Shown here in pieces: positions 1 to 7,759 of a stretch of 64,000 bases of DNA (positions within the stretch are counted from its first letter, which is position 1; each line of letters starts with the position of its first letter). The DNA is from Mycolicibacterium sp. P9-22 (lineage in GTDB: Bacteria > Actinomycetota > Actinomycetes > Mycobacteriales > Mycobacteriaceae), in assembly GCF_008329585.1 (NCBI RefSeq), contig NZ_NPKP01000008.1, positions 124,001 through 188,000 on the forward strand. The letters are read 5' to 3'. The notes below the pieces were generated by a model. The model worked only from the letters and a program-made list of their open reading frames with translations, was not told the origin of the DNA and did no database searches. A program made the translations under genes and the position numbers.

Positions 1-249
1 GTGTCCGGTCTCGGGGTCGGACTCCGAGATCGTGTAGGCCCGCTGGAATTCGGTGTCGCTGCCGTCGGGGTCAGGGAACCAGAAACGCAGCCAGGACGTC
101 GGGTCGGTGTTCGAGTCCTCGAACACCGTGGGCGACACCATCCGGATCCGCAGGCAGTGCGGCGCCAGTCGCTCGGTGCCCAGCACGGTGACCTCGTGGT
201 CACGCGCGCCGAAACCGCGCATCATCACGCCCTGGAATCCGCGTGCCAT
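1..249 (-). CDS. Siderophore-interacting protein, N-terminal part (cut by window start)
   Basis: Reading the minus strand from ATG at 249 gives an open frame of 83 residues that runs off the window. A strong GGGAGGA ribosome site lies just upstream. It contains LRFWFPDPDG and RAYTISESDPETG, the FAD-binding signature of siderophore-interacting proteins (ViuB/SIP family), which reduce ferric siderophores in the cytoplasm. An IdeR-like box at 291-309 supports iron control. The NAD(P)H-binding half is outside the window. A second SIP protein lies at 3427-4140. Confidence 0.85.
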   Translation of the reverse strand, partial: MARGFQGVMMRGFGARDHEVTVLGTERLAPHCLRIRMVSPTVFEDSNTDPTSWLRFWFPDPDGSDTEFQRAYTISESDPETGH

Positions 250-290
250 CGGCGATCTCCTCCCCATCTCAGGTGCTTCGATCCTCCGGG

Positions 291-309
291 CAAGGCTAGC
301 CTTACTTGC
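291..309. promoter_or_regulatory. Candidate IdeR iron box upstream of the first SIP gene
   Basis: CAAGGCTAGCCTTACTTGC matches the 19-bp IdeR/DtxR consensus TTAGGTTAGSCTAACCTAA at about 12 positions, with an intact central TAGCCT core. It lies roughly 42-60 bp upstream of the minus-strand start at 249, a normal place for iron repression. It is weaker than the box at 4159-4177. Confidence 0.55.
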
Positions 310-427
310 CCCGTGGGTGGGTGGCCAGGTGAACGACAAAACCGCACGCGACGACGTGCACGCCGATAGGCTGCCTTTCGCCACGACCGCTGCAACGGGC
401 GGGAGCTTCCCGCAGAGGGACGACGAC

Positions 428-1564
428 ATGGCCGCAGGCCGGCACAGCACCTCCAAGCGCGTCGGCTTCGCCGCATCGCTGGCGGTGGCCCTCGGTATCG
501 GCACGGCGATCGCCGGCGGTATCGGCACGGCGTACGCGGATGGCCCCGCCGGTCGCACGTCGGCGGAAAGTCCGGCCTCCCCATCCACCACCGCGGCGTC
601 GACAGCGCAGCCCGGCGGGCGCCGCAGCCTGACGGCCGCCGCGGGGTCCCTCGGACCGAGGGACGCGAGCGAACCGCGCCGCGCACGCACGGCGCTCACC
701 GCACCGGCCCGATCGGCAGCCGCCCTCGTCGAGTCGGAACCGGACGAACCGGCCAGGGCGGCCCTCGCCGAGCCCGCGGTCCCGGCGCCCGGGGACGCCG
801 TCACCACCGAGTACGGCGATATCGGCAAGTGGATGCTGAAGTTCAACGGCCAGATCGCGAACTGGGGCGGCAAACGCTACGGCGGAAAGAAGCTGCTGGA
901 GACGGTGAACGTCATCATCGTCGACCCGCATTCGACGACGAGCGCGCAGGCCAACCGCGGGCTCAACAACGCGATGCTGCGCTCAAGGTTTCCCGCACAA
1001 CCCTTCCACAGCTTCGGATTCCGCGGCAATATCGACGGCGTGACCTACGGGCAGAAGCCCAGAGGTCCGCTGCTGGCCTACTCCAACAACTTCTTCCTGT
1101 TCCGCAACGATCACGGCCGATTCTTCGGGCCCGATCCGATCCAGACCGACGCCGGCTTCGTGTGGAGCGGCGCCTTCAGCACCGAACAGGTCGGCTTCAC
1201 CGGGTTGCTACCGGGACACGTCTACGTGTCGTCCAACGAGGCGCGGGACGCGCTGGCACACCAGCTTGTCTCGAGCGGCCGGGCGACATACGGCGGGCTG
1301 GTGGCGCTGGAGAACGCCTACAACACGCCCACCACCACGACCGGTGACCACGACGGGTTCGCGGTCGTCCTGGTCCTCACCGGGAGTGCGCCGCTGCAGC
1401 GCCGTGAGGTGGCGATGGGTAGTCCGGCGCGGCTCGCTTCGGCCGGTGATCGCCGGGAGCCCGCGTGCGCTGCGGATCACGGGGCCCGGTTCGTGGTGGA
1501 CCAGCGAAACGGGCCGCTCGGTCCGCTGGCGCATTGCGGGGCCGCCCCGCTCCACAGACCTTGA
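428..1564 (+). CDS. Exported protein of unknown function
   Basis: The frame is open from position 53, but the ATG at 428, after the purine-rich AGAGGGACGACGAC, starts a clear signal peptide: charged ASTSKR-like head, hydrophobic core AASLAVALGIGTAIAGGIG, then TAYADG. The product has 378 residues. Residues of about 35-125 are Ala/Pro/Ser/Glu-rich and low complexity. The rest is a compact domain with NVIIVDPHS, FHSFGFRGNIDG, FGPDP and HVYVSSNEARDALA. The layout faintly recalls LssY C-terminal-like domains, but I do not recognise the family with confidence. The last 55 residues are Arg/Ala-rich and look less conserved. Its stop codon overlaps the -35 element of the P450 gene. Confidence 0.7.
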   Translation: MAAGRHSTSKRVGFAASLAVALGIGTAIAGGIGTAYADGPAGRTSAESPASPSTTAASTAQPGGRRSLTAAAGSLGPRDASEPRRARTALTAPARSAAALVESEPDEPARAALAEPAVPAPGDAVTTEYGDIGKWMLKFNGQIANWGGKRYGGKKLLETVNVIIVDPHSTTSAQANRGLNNAMLRSRFPAQPFHSFGFRGNIDGVTYGQKPRGPLLAYSNNFFLFRNDHGRFFGPDPIQTDAGFVWSGAFSTEQVGFTGLLPGHVYVSSNEARDALAHQLVSSGRATYGGLVALENAYNTPTTTTGDHDGFAVVLVLTGSAPLQRREVAMGSPARLASAGDRREPACAADHGARFVVDQRNGPLGPLAHCGAAPLHRP

Positions 1565-1590
1565 CAGATAGATCCTTTTGTCGTAATCAT
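1561..1590 (+). promoter_or_regulatory. Promoter of the P450-TetR pair
   Basis: A perfect TTGACA (-35) at 1561-1566 overlaps the TGA stop of the upstream gene (1562-1564). TAATCA at 1584-1589, or AATCAT one base later, lies 17-18 bp downstream as a -10. Transcription would begin at or next to the A of the start codon at 1596. There is no Shine-Dalgarno sequence before that ATG, so the mRNA is probably leaderless. The -10 hexamer is only a partial match. Confidence 0.5.
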
Positions 1591-1616
1591 GAGACATGAC
1601 AGCACATGTGTCTCAT
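1589..1616. promoter_or_regulatory. Inverted repeat over the P450 start, candidate TetR operator
   Basis: ATGAGACA (1589-1596) is repeated as TGTCTCAT (1609-1616), a perfect 8-bp inverted repeat with a 12-bp spacer. It spans the end of the -10 region and the translation start of the P450 gene. The co-transcribed gene at 2867 encodes a TetR regulator. An autoregulatory operator is inferred; nothing in the sequence proves which protein binds. Confidence 0.45.
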
Positions 1617-2867
1617 CAGGCGCCGGCCGTGTTCCAGCTCGGGACCGCCGAAAGCTGGCCGGATCCGTTCCCGATGTACCGCGCGCTGCGTGACCACGAT
1701 CCTGTGCATCACGTCCTCACACCGGACCCGGCGGACGATTACTACGTGATGTCCCGGCACGCCGATATCTTCGCCGCCGCCCGTGACCATCAGACCTTCT
1801 CCTCAGCGCAGGGTTTGACCGTCAACTACGGCGAGCTGGAGCTGATCGGACTGGCCGACAATCCGCCCATGGTGATGCAGGATCCGCCGGTGCACACCGA
1901 GTTCCGAAAGCTCGTCTCCCGCGGATTCACTCCGCGGCAGGTCGAGTCCGTCGAGCCCAAGGTCCGCGAGTACGTCATCGAACGCATCGAGGGGTTGCGG
2001 GCGAACGGCGGCGGCGACATCGTGGCGGAACTGTTCAAACCGCTACCGTCCATGGTGGTGGCGCACTACCTGGGTGTGCCCGAGGAGGACCGCGGCCAGT
2101 TCGACGGCTGGACCGACGCGATCGTGGCGGCCAACACCTCCGAGGGCGGTATCGGCGGCGCGCTGGAGACCCTGGGTGATGCGCTCGGCGGGATGATGGC
2201 GTACTTCACCGCGCTCATCGAGCGCCGGCGCGTCGAACCGGCCGATGACACGGTGTCGCACCTGGTCGCCGCGGGTGTGGGCGCCGACGGTGACATCGCC
2301 GGCGTGCTGTCCATCCTGGCCTTCACCTTCACGATGGTGACCGGCGGTAACGACACCACCACCGGGATGCTGGGCGGATCGGTGCAATTGCTGCACCGCA
2401 ACCCCGAACAGCGTCGCCTGCTGGTCGAGAACCCGGAGTTGATACCGGATTCCGTCGACGAGTTCCTGCGGCTCACCTCTCCGGTACAGGGGCTGGCCCG
2501 CACCGTCACCCGCGATGTCACCGTCGCCGAGACCACCATTCCGGCGGGCCGCCGCGTGCTGTTGCTGTACGGCTCCGGCAACCGCGATGAACGTCAGTAC
2601 GGCCCGGATGCCGCCGAACTCGACATCACCCGTAAGCCGCGCAATATCCTGACGTTCAGCCACGGCGCGCACCACTGTCTGGGCGCCGCGGCGGCCCGCA
2701 TGCAGTCGCGTGTCGCGTTGGAGGAACTGCTCACCCGCATACCGGATTTCGAGGTCGATGAGGACAACGTCGTGTGGGCCGGCGGCGGTTACGTGCGACG
2801 CCCGCTGTCGGTGCCCTTTAGAGTGGTGCGGCGGGCAGGAGCGAAGCGACCCGGGGAATCGACCTGA
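1596..2867 (+). CDS. Cytochrome P450, CYP130-like
   Basis: This is a soluble bacterial P450 of 423 residues. The I-helix oxygen-activation motif GGNDTT, the K-helix ExxR (E289-F-L-R292) and the heme loop FSHGAHHCLG with ligand Cys361 are all intact, so the enzyme should be active. The next gene, a TetR regulator, overlaps it by one base (TGATG), and the flanking genes match the neighbourhood of cyp130 (Rv1256c) in M. tuberculosis. That supports a CYP130-like call, but family-level assignment needs an alignment. The substrate is unknown. The start is ATG 1596 with no ribosome site, consistent with a leaderless mRNA. Confidence 0.85.
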   Translation: MTAHVSHQAPAVFQLGTAESWPDPFPMYRALRDHDPVHHVLTPDPADDYYVMSRHADIFAAARDHQTFSSAQGLTVNYGELELIGLADNPPMVMQDPPVHTEFRKLVSRGFTPRQVESVEPKVREYVIERIEGLRANGGGDIVAELFKPLPSMVVAHYLGVPEEDRGQFDGWTDAIVAANTSEGGIGGALETLGDALGGMMAYFTALIERRRVEPADDTVSHLVAAGVGADGDIAGVLSILAFTFTMVTGGNDTTTGMLGGSVQLLHRNPEQRRLLVENPELIPDSVDEFLRLTSPVQGLARTVTRDVTVAETTIPAGRRVLLLYGSGNRDERQYGPDAAELDITRKPRNILTFSHGAHHCLGAAAARMQSRVALEELLTRIPDFEVDEDNVVWAGGGYVRRPLSVPFRVVRRAGAKRPGEST

Positions 2868-3442
2868 TGGGCACCGATTGGCTTGGCGAGCGACGCACCG
2901 AGGCCGCCGCCGAACGTATCCTGGATGCCGCCGAGGACCTGTTCACCGAGCATGATGCCGCGGCGGTCGGGATGAACGAGATCGCCCGTGCCGCAGGCTG
3001 TTCACGAGCCACCCTCTACCGGTATTTCGAGAACCGCGATGTGCTTTACACCGCCTACGTGCACCGGGAGACGCACCGACTGTTCGCTGAGATCGGCGAA
3101 CGACTGGTCGGGGTGACCGATCCGCAGCAGAGGGTCATCGAAGGTGCACTGGCCGCCCTGCACCGGGTGCGCGAAACCCCGGCCCTGGCTTCGTGGTTCG
3201 CCAGTACCGCCCGCCCGATCGGCGGCGAGATGGCCGAGCGCTCCGAGGTGATCAGGTCACTGGTGCAGGCGTTCCTGGCCTCGATGGGCGATCAGACCGA
3301 TGTCGAGATGCGGGCCCGCTGGCTGGTGCGGGTACTGATCTCACTGCTGCAGTTCCCCGGCCGCGATGCGGCCGACGAACGCATGATGCTCGAGACGTTC
3401 GTGGTGCCACTGGTGGCGACGGCGCCTCAGGCCGCCCAGTAG
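2867..3442 (+). CDS. TetR-family transcriptional regulator
   Basis: The product has 191 residues with an N-terminal TetR helix-turn-helix: AAERILDAAEDLF, then MNEIARAAGCSRATLYRYF, where the recognition helix is typical. The C-terminal ligand domain is not assignable. Its ATG shares one base with the P450 stop codon, so the two are translationally coupled, matching the cyp130/Rv1255c pair of M. tuberculosis. It most likely represses this operon, possibly through the inverted repeat at 1589-1616. Its last 16 bp overlap the convergent SIP gene. Confidence 0.88.
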   Translation: MGTDWLGERRTEAAAERILDAAEDLFTEHDAAAVGMNEIARAAGCSRATLYRYFENRDVLYTAYVHRETHRLFAEIGERLVGVTDPQQRVIEGALAALHRVRETPALASWFASTARPIGGEMAERSEVIRSLVQAFLASMGDQTDVEMRARWLVRVLISLLQFPGRDAADERMMLETFVVPLVATAPQAAQ

Positions 3443-4140
3443 GCCCGGGCCTTCACCGATCTGCGCGGAATCTTGTAGTCCTCGCGCAACACCTTGGCTA
3501 CCGCCCGGGTGGTCCGGTTGTCACAGGCCACCCAGCCGAAGTGATCGGGCGCATCGAAGGCCGCCGCGGCCACCGCCTCGACCAGCGCACCGCCGTCATC
3601 CTTGCGATCCACCCACGTCACATCGCTTCTGCCGGTGGGCAATTCGCGGTCGTCGTGGTGTGAGGATTCCAGGAACACCTGCGCCGGGGCATCGCCGATG
3701 GCCGCCAGCAGGGAGTTGATGGCAGGCAGTGATGCGGTGTCCCCGACGATGACGTAACCGGCCGGCGCCGGTTCCGGGACGGCGAAATCGCTGCCCAGCA
3801 CCGTCACCTCCAGGGTGTCGCCGGTCTGCGCCTCGCGCGCCCAGCGGGTCGCGACCCCGTCGTGCATGGCGAAATCGATGTCCACGGTGCCGGCCTCGGG
3901 ATCCGGGTTGACCAGCGTGTAGCCGCGCTGATGCGAACGCGAGCCGTCCGGGAACCAGCCGCGGACCCACATCGTCGGATGGATCGACCGCTCGGCGAGC
4001 AGCTCGGGACCGGTGAAGTGCAGACGCAGGAAGTTCGGGGTGATCTCGGTGCGACCGGTGACCGTCAGTTCGTAATCGCCACCGCGCCACAGCTTGACCA
4101 GCACACCCTCGATACCGCGTTGCGGTTTGAGATCGATCAT
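3427..4140 (-). CDS. Siderophore-interacting protein (FAD-dependent ferric-siderophore reductase)
   Basis: The frame extends to TTG 4158, but ATG 4140 has the ribosome site GAGGAGGGG immediately upstream and gives 237 residues. The N-terminal half is a FAD-binding barrel (LRLHFTGPEL, WVRGWFPDG, RGYTLVNPD). Then comes a nucleotide-binding half (GYVIVGDTASLPAINSLL) and the family C-terminus ending KARAYW. It should reduce imported Fe(III)-siderophore to release iron in the cytoplasm. A near-perfect IdeR box lies 19-37 bp upstream. It converges on the TetR gene with a 16-bp overlap. Confidence 0.92.
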   Translation of the reverse strand: MIDLKPQRGIEGVLVKLWRGGDYELTVTGRTEITPNFLRLHFTGPELLAERSIHPTMWVRGWFPDGSRSHQRGYTLVNPDPEAGTVDIDFAMHDGVATRWAREAQTGDTLEVTVLGSDFAVPEPAPAGYVIVGDTASLPAINSLLAAIGDAPAQVFLESSHHDDRELPTGRSDVTWVDRKDDGGALVEAVAAAAFDAPDHFGWVACDNRTTRAVAKVLREDYKIPRRSVKARAYWAA

Positions 4141-4158
4141 CACCCCTCCTCGGTTCAA

Positions 4159-4177
4159 TTAGGTTAGCTTACCCTAA
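4159..4177. promoter_or_regulatory. IdeR iron box of the SIP gene
   Basis: TTAGGTTAGCTTACCCTAA matches the 19-bp IdeR/DtxR consensus at 17 of 19 positions and retains the dyad. It lies directly upstream of the SIP ribosome site, so Fe(II)-IdeR would block transcription in iron-rich cells. It also lies just beyond the 3' end of the acyltransferase gene, which is probably unaffected. Confidence 0.85.
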
Positions 4178-4196
4178 CTTGAGTCCGGAGCGGCTG

Positions 4197-5381
4197 CTAT
4201 CGGTCGCGCACCCGGGTGAACCGGTGCAGTAACCAGGCCAGCGGGACGGTCGCCACCATGGTGCCGAAGAACAGTGCCGTCATGGAGCCGGTGTAGACCG
4301 GGTCGCGCAGGATCTCGACCATCACCAGTTCCATGATGACCAGGTGGATCAGGAAGATCTCATAGGAGATCTCACCCAGGAACACCATCGGCCTGCTGGC
4401 GAGAATCCGCGAATACCAGCCGGCCTTTCCCCCGTCGCTGCGCTCGCCCCGACTGTCCCCGGCCCGGGTGGGCCCCGGCAGTGCCAGCGGGGCCACAATC
4501 AATGTCGCGATGCCCGCGTAGAAGATCGTCTTGACGATGGCCTCACTCAGCAGCGCCGGCGACGTGGTCGGCTCCCCCGCGATGGGCGTCGACGCGATGA
4601 AATAACTGACCACCGCCAGCGGGATGCATACCAGCGCATAGGCCCGTACTCCCCGGGCTTCCAGCACCGCCAGCAGCATCCCGCCGACGAACCAGGCCAG
4701 ATAGGTCGGCAGCCAGAGCCGGGCGCCGTCGGGCAGGAAGTCGGTGGTGTGCACCAGCACCAGCCAGGCCGGGCTGACTGCGAACAGCGTGGCCAGCCCG
4801 AGGTACAGCAGCGCCGGGCGCCACGTGCGCCGGCACAGCAGCACGAGCAGCAGCCAGGCCAGCGCGGGCAGCGCCACATAGAACGCCGCCTCGACCGCCA
4901 GACTCCACATCTGGGTGAGCCCCTGATGCAGGAAGCGGTAGACGTAGTTGTCGGCGTAGATGTGGGTCAGAGACAGGTTGCGCAGCAACCCTTCCCAGGT
5001 GTGCCCGGGGTTCGGTCCGGCCGTCCGGAAGTGGTACAGCGCATAGGCGGCCAGCACGGTGACCACATAGGCGGGCATGATCCGACGCACCCGGTGCCAG
5101 GCATACCGGCGCACCGACGGTGGCGCGGATCCGGCGGCGGCAGCCTTCACCCAGGGCCGGAACAACAGGAACCCCGACAGCACGAAGAAGATCGGCACAC
5201 CGATCTCGGCGCGGGAGAGCGCCAGGCCGGTGTAGCCCTGCGGGTACTTACCCGTGGTGTACGCGGCGTGCGTGAGCACCACCAGCAGCGCGGCGACGGC
5301 ACGCACACCGGTCAGCGCAGCGACCCGGCCGGTCGTCGAGACGGACTCCAGACCACCCAGGGCCTGTTGTTGCGCCGTCAC
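4197..5381 (-). CDS. Acyltransferase 3 family integral membrane protein
   Basis: This 394-residue polytopic protein has the acyltransferase-3 (OafA/YrhL) pattern: an N-terminal LTGVRAVAALLVVLTHAAY with the likely catalytic His in LTHA, then IFFVLSGFLLFRPW, and about ten membrane helices. Such enzymes O-acylate surface sugars or lipids. The GTG start overlaps the deaD stop by four bases (GTGA), so it is translationally coupled to the helicase gene. The pair matches Rv1254-Rv1253 in M. tuberculosis. The acceptor substrate cannot be read from sequence. Confidence 0.9.
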   Translation of the reverse strand: MTAQQQALGGLESVSTTGRVAALTGVRAVAALLVVLTHAAYTTGKYPQGYTGLALSRAEIGVPIFFVLSGFLLFRPWVKAAAAGSAPPSVRRYAWHRVRRIMPAYVVTVLAAYALYHFRTAGPNPGHTWEGLLRNLSLTHIYADNYVYRFLHQGLTQMWSLAVEAAFYVALPALAWLLLVLLCRRTWRPALLYLGLATLFAVSPAWLVLVHTTDFLPDGARLWLPTYLAWFVGGMLLAVLEARGVRAYALVCIPLAVVSYFIASTPIAGEPTTSPALLSEAIVKTIFYAGIATLIVAPLALPGPTRAGDSRGERSDGGKAGWYSRILASRPMVFLGEISYEIFLIHLVIMELVMVEILRDPVYTGSMTALFFGTMVATVPLAWLLHRFTRVRDR

Positions 5382-7069
5382 GAGTCCTTGCGACGGGGCT
5401 TGCTGCTCCGTTCCGGTTGCAGGTTGATCAGGACGCCCTGGATGCGGGTGTTCTCCAGCGCCTTGTAGACCTTGCCGGGCAATTTGGCGGGCAGCTCCAC
5501 CAGGGAGTGATCGACCTTGATGGCGATATGGCCGAAATCGCTGCGGTGCAGGCCGCCCTCGTTGGCGATGGCGCCGACGATGGCACCGGGCATGACCTTG
5601 TGCCGCTTGCCGACCGCGATGCGGTAGGTCGCCAGATCGGTGCGGGTGCTGTGCTTCTTGCGCCCCGGCCCGTCCTCGCGTGGCGCGCGTTCCTCGCGCT
5701 CGCGGCGCTTCTCCGGCGGCGGCTCGGTCATCAGGAAGGCTTCGCCGTCGCGCGATTCCAGCGCCAGCGCGGCGGCGATATCGGCGATCGGCACATCGTG
5801 GTCGCGCTCATAATCCTCGATGAGCCTGCGGAACAGTTCGATCCCCGGTGCATTGAGCGCATCGCTGATCGAGTCGTTGAACTTCGCCACCCGCTGCGCG
5901 TTGACGTCGTCGACGCTGGGCAGTTCGATCTCGATCAGCTTCTGCCTGCTGATCCGTTCGATCGACTTGAGTAAATGGCGTTCCCGCGGTGAGACGAACA
6001 GCAGTGCCGTACCCGAGCGGCCCGCCCGGCCGGTGCGGCCGATGCGGTGCACATAGGACTCCGGGTCGTGCGGGATGTCGTAGTTGAGCACGTAGGTGAT
6101 GCGGTCGACGTCCAGGCCGCGGGCGGCCACATCGGTGGCCACCAGGATGTCGATGCCCTTGGCCCCGCCCGATTTGAGGTTGGCGATGGTCCGTTCGCGC
6201 TGCGCCTGGGCGATGTCACCGTTGATCGCGGCCGCGGAGAAGCCGCGTGCCCGCAGCTTCTCGGCAACCTCCTCGGTGGCCTGCTTGGTGCGGACGAAGA
6301 TGATCATCGCGTCGAATTCCTCGACCTCGAGAACTCGCGTCAGTGCGTCCATCTTGCGGCGGCCGTCGACCTGGATGAAGCGCTGCGTGATGTTCTCCGC
6401 GGTCGCCGTTTTGGTCTTGACCGCGACCTCGACGGCATCCTGCAGGTACTTGCTGGTGATCTTGCGGATCGCCGGCGGCATGGTCGCCGAGAAGAGCGCC
6501 ACCTGCTTGTACTCGGGAGTGTCGGACAAGATGCGCTCGACGTCCTCGGCGAACCCCATCTGCAGCATCTCGTCGGCCTCGTCCAGCACCAGATAATCCA
6601 GGTGCGAGAGGTCCAGGCGGCCCTTTTCCAGATGGTCGATCACCCGGCCGGGGGTACCGACCACGACCTGCGCTCCGCGCTTGAGCCCGGCCAGCTGCGG
6701 GCCGTAGGACGAGCCGCCGTAGATGGGCAGCACGTTGATCCCGGGCAGGTGCGCGCCGTAGCGGCCGAAGGCCTCGGCCACCTGCAGTGCGAGCTCCCGG
6801 GTGGGCGCCAGCACCAGGGCCTGGGTGTGCCTGCTGGTCGGGTCGATCTTGGACAGGATGGGGATCGCGAAGGCCGCGGTCTTTCCCGTTCCGGTCTGGG
6901 CCAGGCCGACCACATCGGAGCCGGCCAGCATGGCCGGAATGGTGGCAGCCTGGATCGCCGACGGCGACTCGTAGCCGACGTCGGTGACGGCCTGCAGCAC
7001 CGAAGGGTGAATCTGCAGGTCAGCGAAGGTCAGCTCGGCAGCGGGGGTGGGTTCATCAGGCGACGTCAT
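5378..7069 (-). CDS. deaD: DEAD-box ATP-dependent RNA helicase
   Basis: The product has 563 residues. Visible motifs are the Q motif (PSAIQ, 36-40), Walker A AQTGTGKT (57-64), DEAD (163-166), SAT (194-196), ARGLD and HRIGRTGR (341-348). The C-terminus carries a charged linker and a DbpA/CsdA-type RNA-binding domain (YRIAVGKRHKVMPGAIVGAI). CsdA/DeaD enzymes unwind structured RNA in ribosome assembly and mRNA turnover, especially in the cold. The next gene overlaps its stop. All catalytic motifs are intact. Confidence 0.95.
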   Translation of the reverse strand: MTSPDEPTPAAELTFADLQIHPSVLQAVTDVGYESPSAIQAATIPAMLAGSDVVGLAQTGTGKTAAFAIPILSKIDPTSRHTQALVLAPTRELALQVAEAFGRYGAHLPGINVLPIYGGSSYGPQLAGLKRGAQVVVGTPGRVIDHLEKGRLDLSHLDYLVLDEADEMLQMGFAEDVERILSDTPEYKQVALFSATMPPAIRKITSKYLQDAVEVAVKTKTATAENITQRFIQVDGRRKMDALTRVLEVEEFDAMIIFVRTKQATEEVAEKLRARGFSAAAINGDIAQAQRERTIANLKSGGAKGIDILVATDVAARGLDVDRITYVLNYDIPHDPESYVHRIGRTGRAGRSGTALLFVSPRERHLLKSIERISRQKLIEIELPSVDDVNAQRVAKFNDSISDALNAPGIELFRRLIEDYERDHDVPIADIAAALALESRDGEAFLMTEPPPEKRREREERAPREDGPGRKKHSTRTDLATYRIAVGKRHKVMPGAIVGAIANEGGLHRSDFGHIAIKVDHSLVELPAKLPGKVYKALENTRIQGVLINLQPERSSKPRRKDS

Positions 7070-7153
7070 TTCTAGAGCAGTCTAGAGCGTGACCGGGCGT
7101 CGGCCGGACGGATGGCCGTCACGGGTACGGTTCGATCTTGTGAGGTGCCTGCT

Positions 7154-7708
7154 TTGAGAGCTCCAGTTCTGGCTGCCGCCCCCATCCTGGCCCTGGTGCT
7201 GGCGGCCTGCGGGTCCAGTGATTCCACCGTCTCCAAGACCCCGGATGACCGTCCGTCCGCGGCGGTGCCGGCCAGCCCGACCGTCGCCGTGCCCGTCACG
7301 CCTCCCCCGCCCGTCTCCACCCCGGCCGCCGACCCGTGCGCGGTGAACCTGGCGGCCCCCGAGATCGCACGCGCCGTGTCCGCGCTGCCCAAGGACCCGC
7401 GCAGCAACCAGCCGTGGAGCCCGGAACCGTTGGCGGGCAACTACAACGAGTGCGCACCGCTGTCGGCGGTGATCGTCAAGGCCAACACCAACGCCGACAA
7501 CGCCAACACCCGCGCGGTGATGTTCCACCTCGGCAAGTTCATCCCGACCGGGGTGCCCGACACCTACGGGTTCAACGACATCGACCAGACCGTCAGCACC
7601 GGCGACACCATCGCCCTGAAGTTCACCGGCGGCGTGCCCGGGCTCGACAGCGTCGTACGGTTCCGCTGGAACGGCAACGGTGTGGAGCTGATCGGCAACA
7701 CCGGCTGA
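7154..7708 (+). CDS. lprE: LppP/LprE family lipoprotein
   Basis: The frame is open from ATG 7112, but TTG 7154 is preceded by GAGGTG at 6 bp and starts the signal sequence LRAPVLAAAPILALVLAAC, with the lipobox LAAC and acceptor Cys19. The mature protein has a Pro/Thr linker and then the LppP/LprE domain (DPCAVNLAAPEI, NYNECAPLSAVIV, VMFHLGKFIPTG, TYGFNDIDQ). It would be a lipid-anchored envelope protein; function is not established by sequence. It sits between deaD and the nuclease-helicase, as Rv1252c does. The start choice is inferred from the ribosome site. Confidence 0.82.
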   Translation: MRAPVLAAAPILALVLAACGSSDSTVSKTPDDRPSAAVPASPTVAVPVTPPPPVSTPAADPCAVNLAAPEIARAVSALPKDPRSNQPWSPEPLAGNYNECAPLSAVIVKANTNADNANTRAVMFHLGKFIPTGVPDTYGFNDIDQTVSTGDTIALKFTGGVPGLDSVVRFRWNGNGVELIGNTG

Positions 7709-7759
7709 CACCGACCCGCCCCGAGCACGTGTGTCGGAGCTCTCCCCTAGCCTGGGTGC

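Noticed and set aside
53..427. Upstream extension of the exported protein gene
   Set aside because: It overlaps the divergent SIP gene and its promoter; the signal peptide begins at 428.
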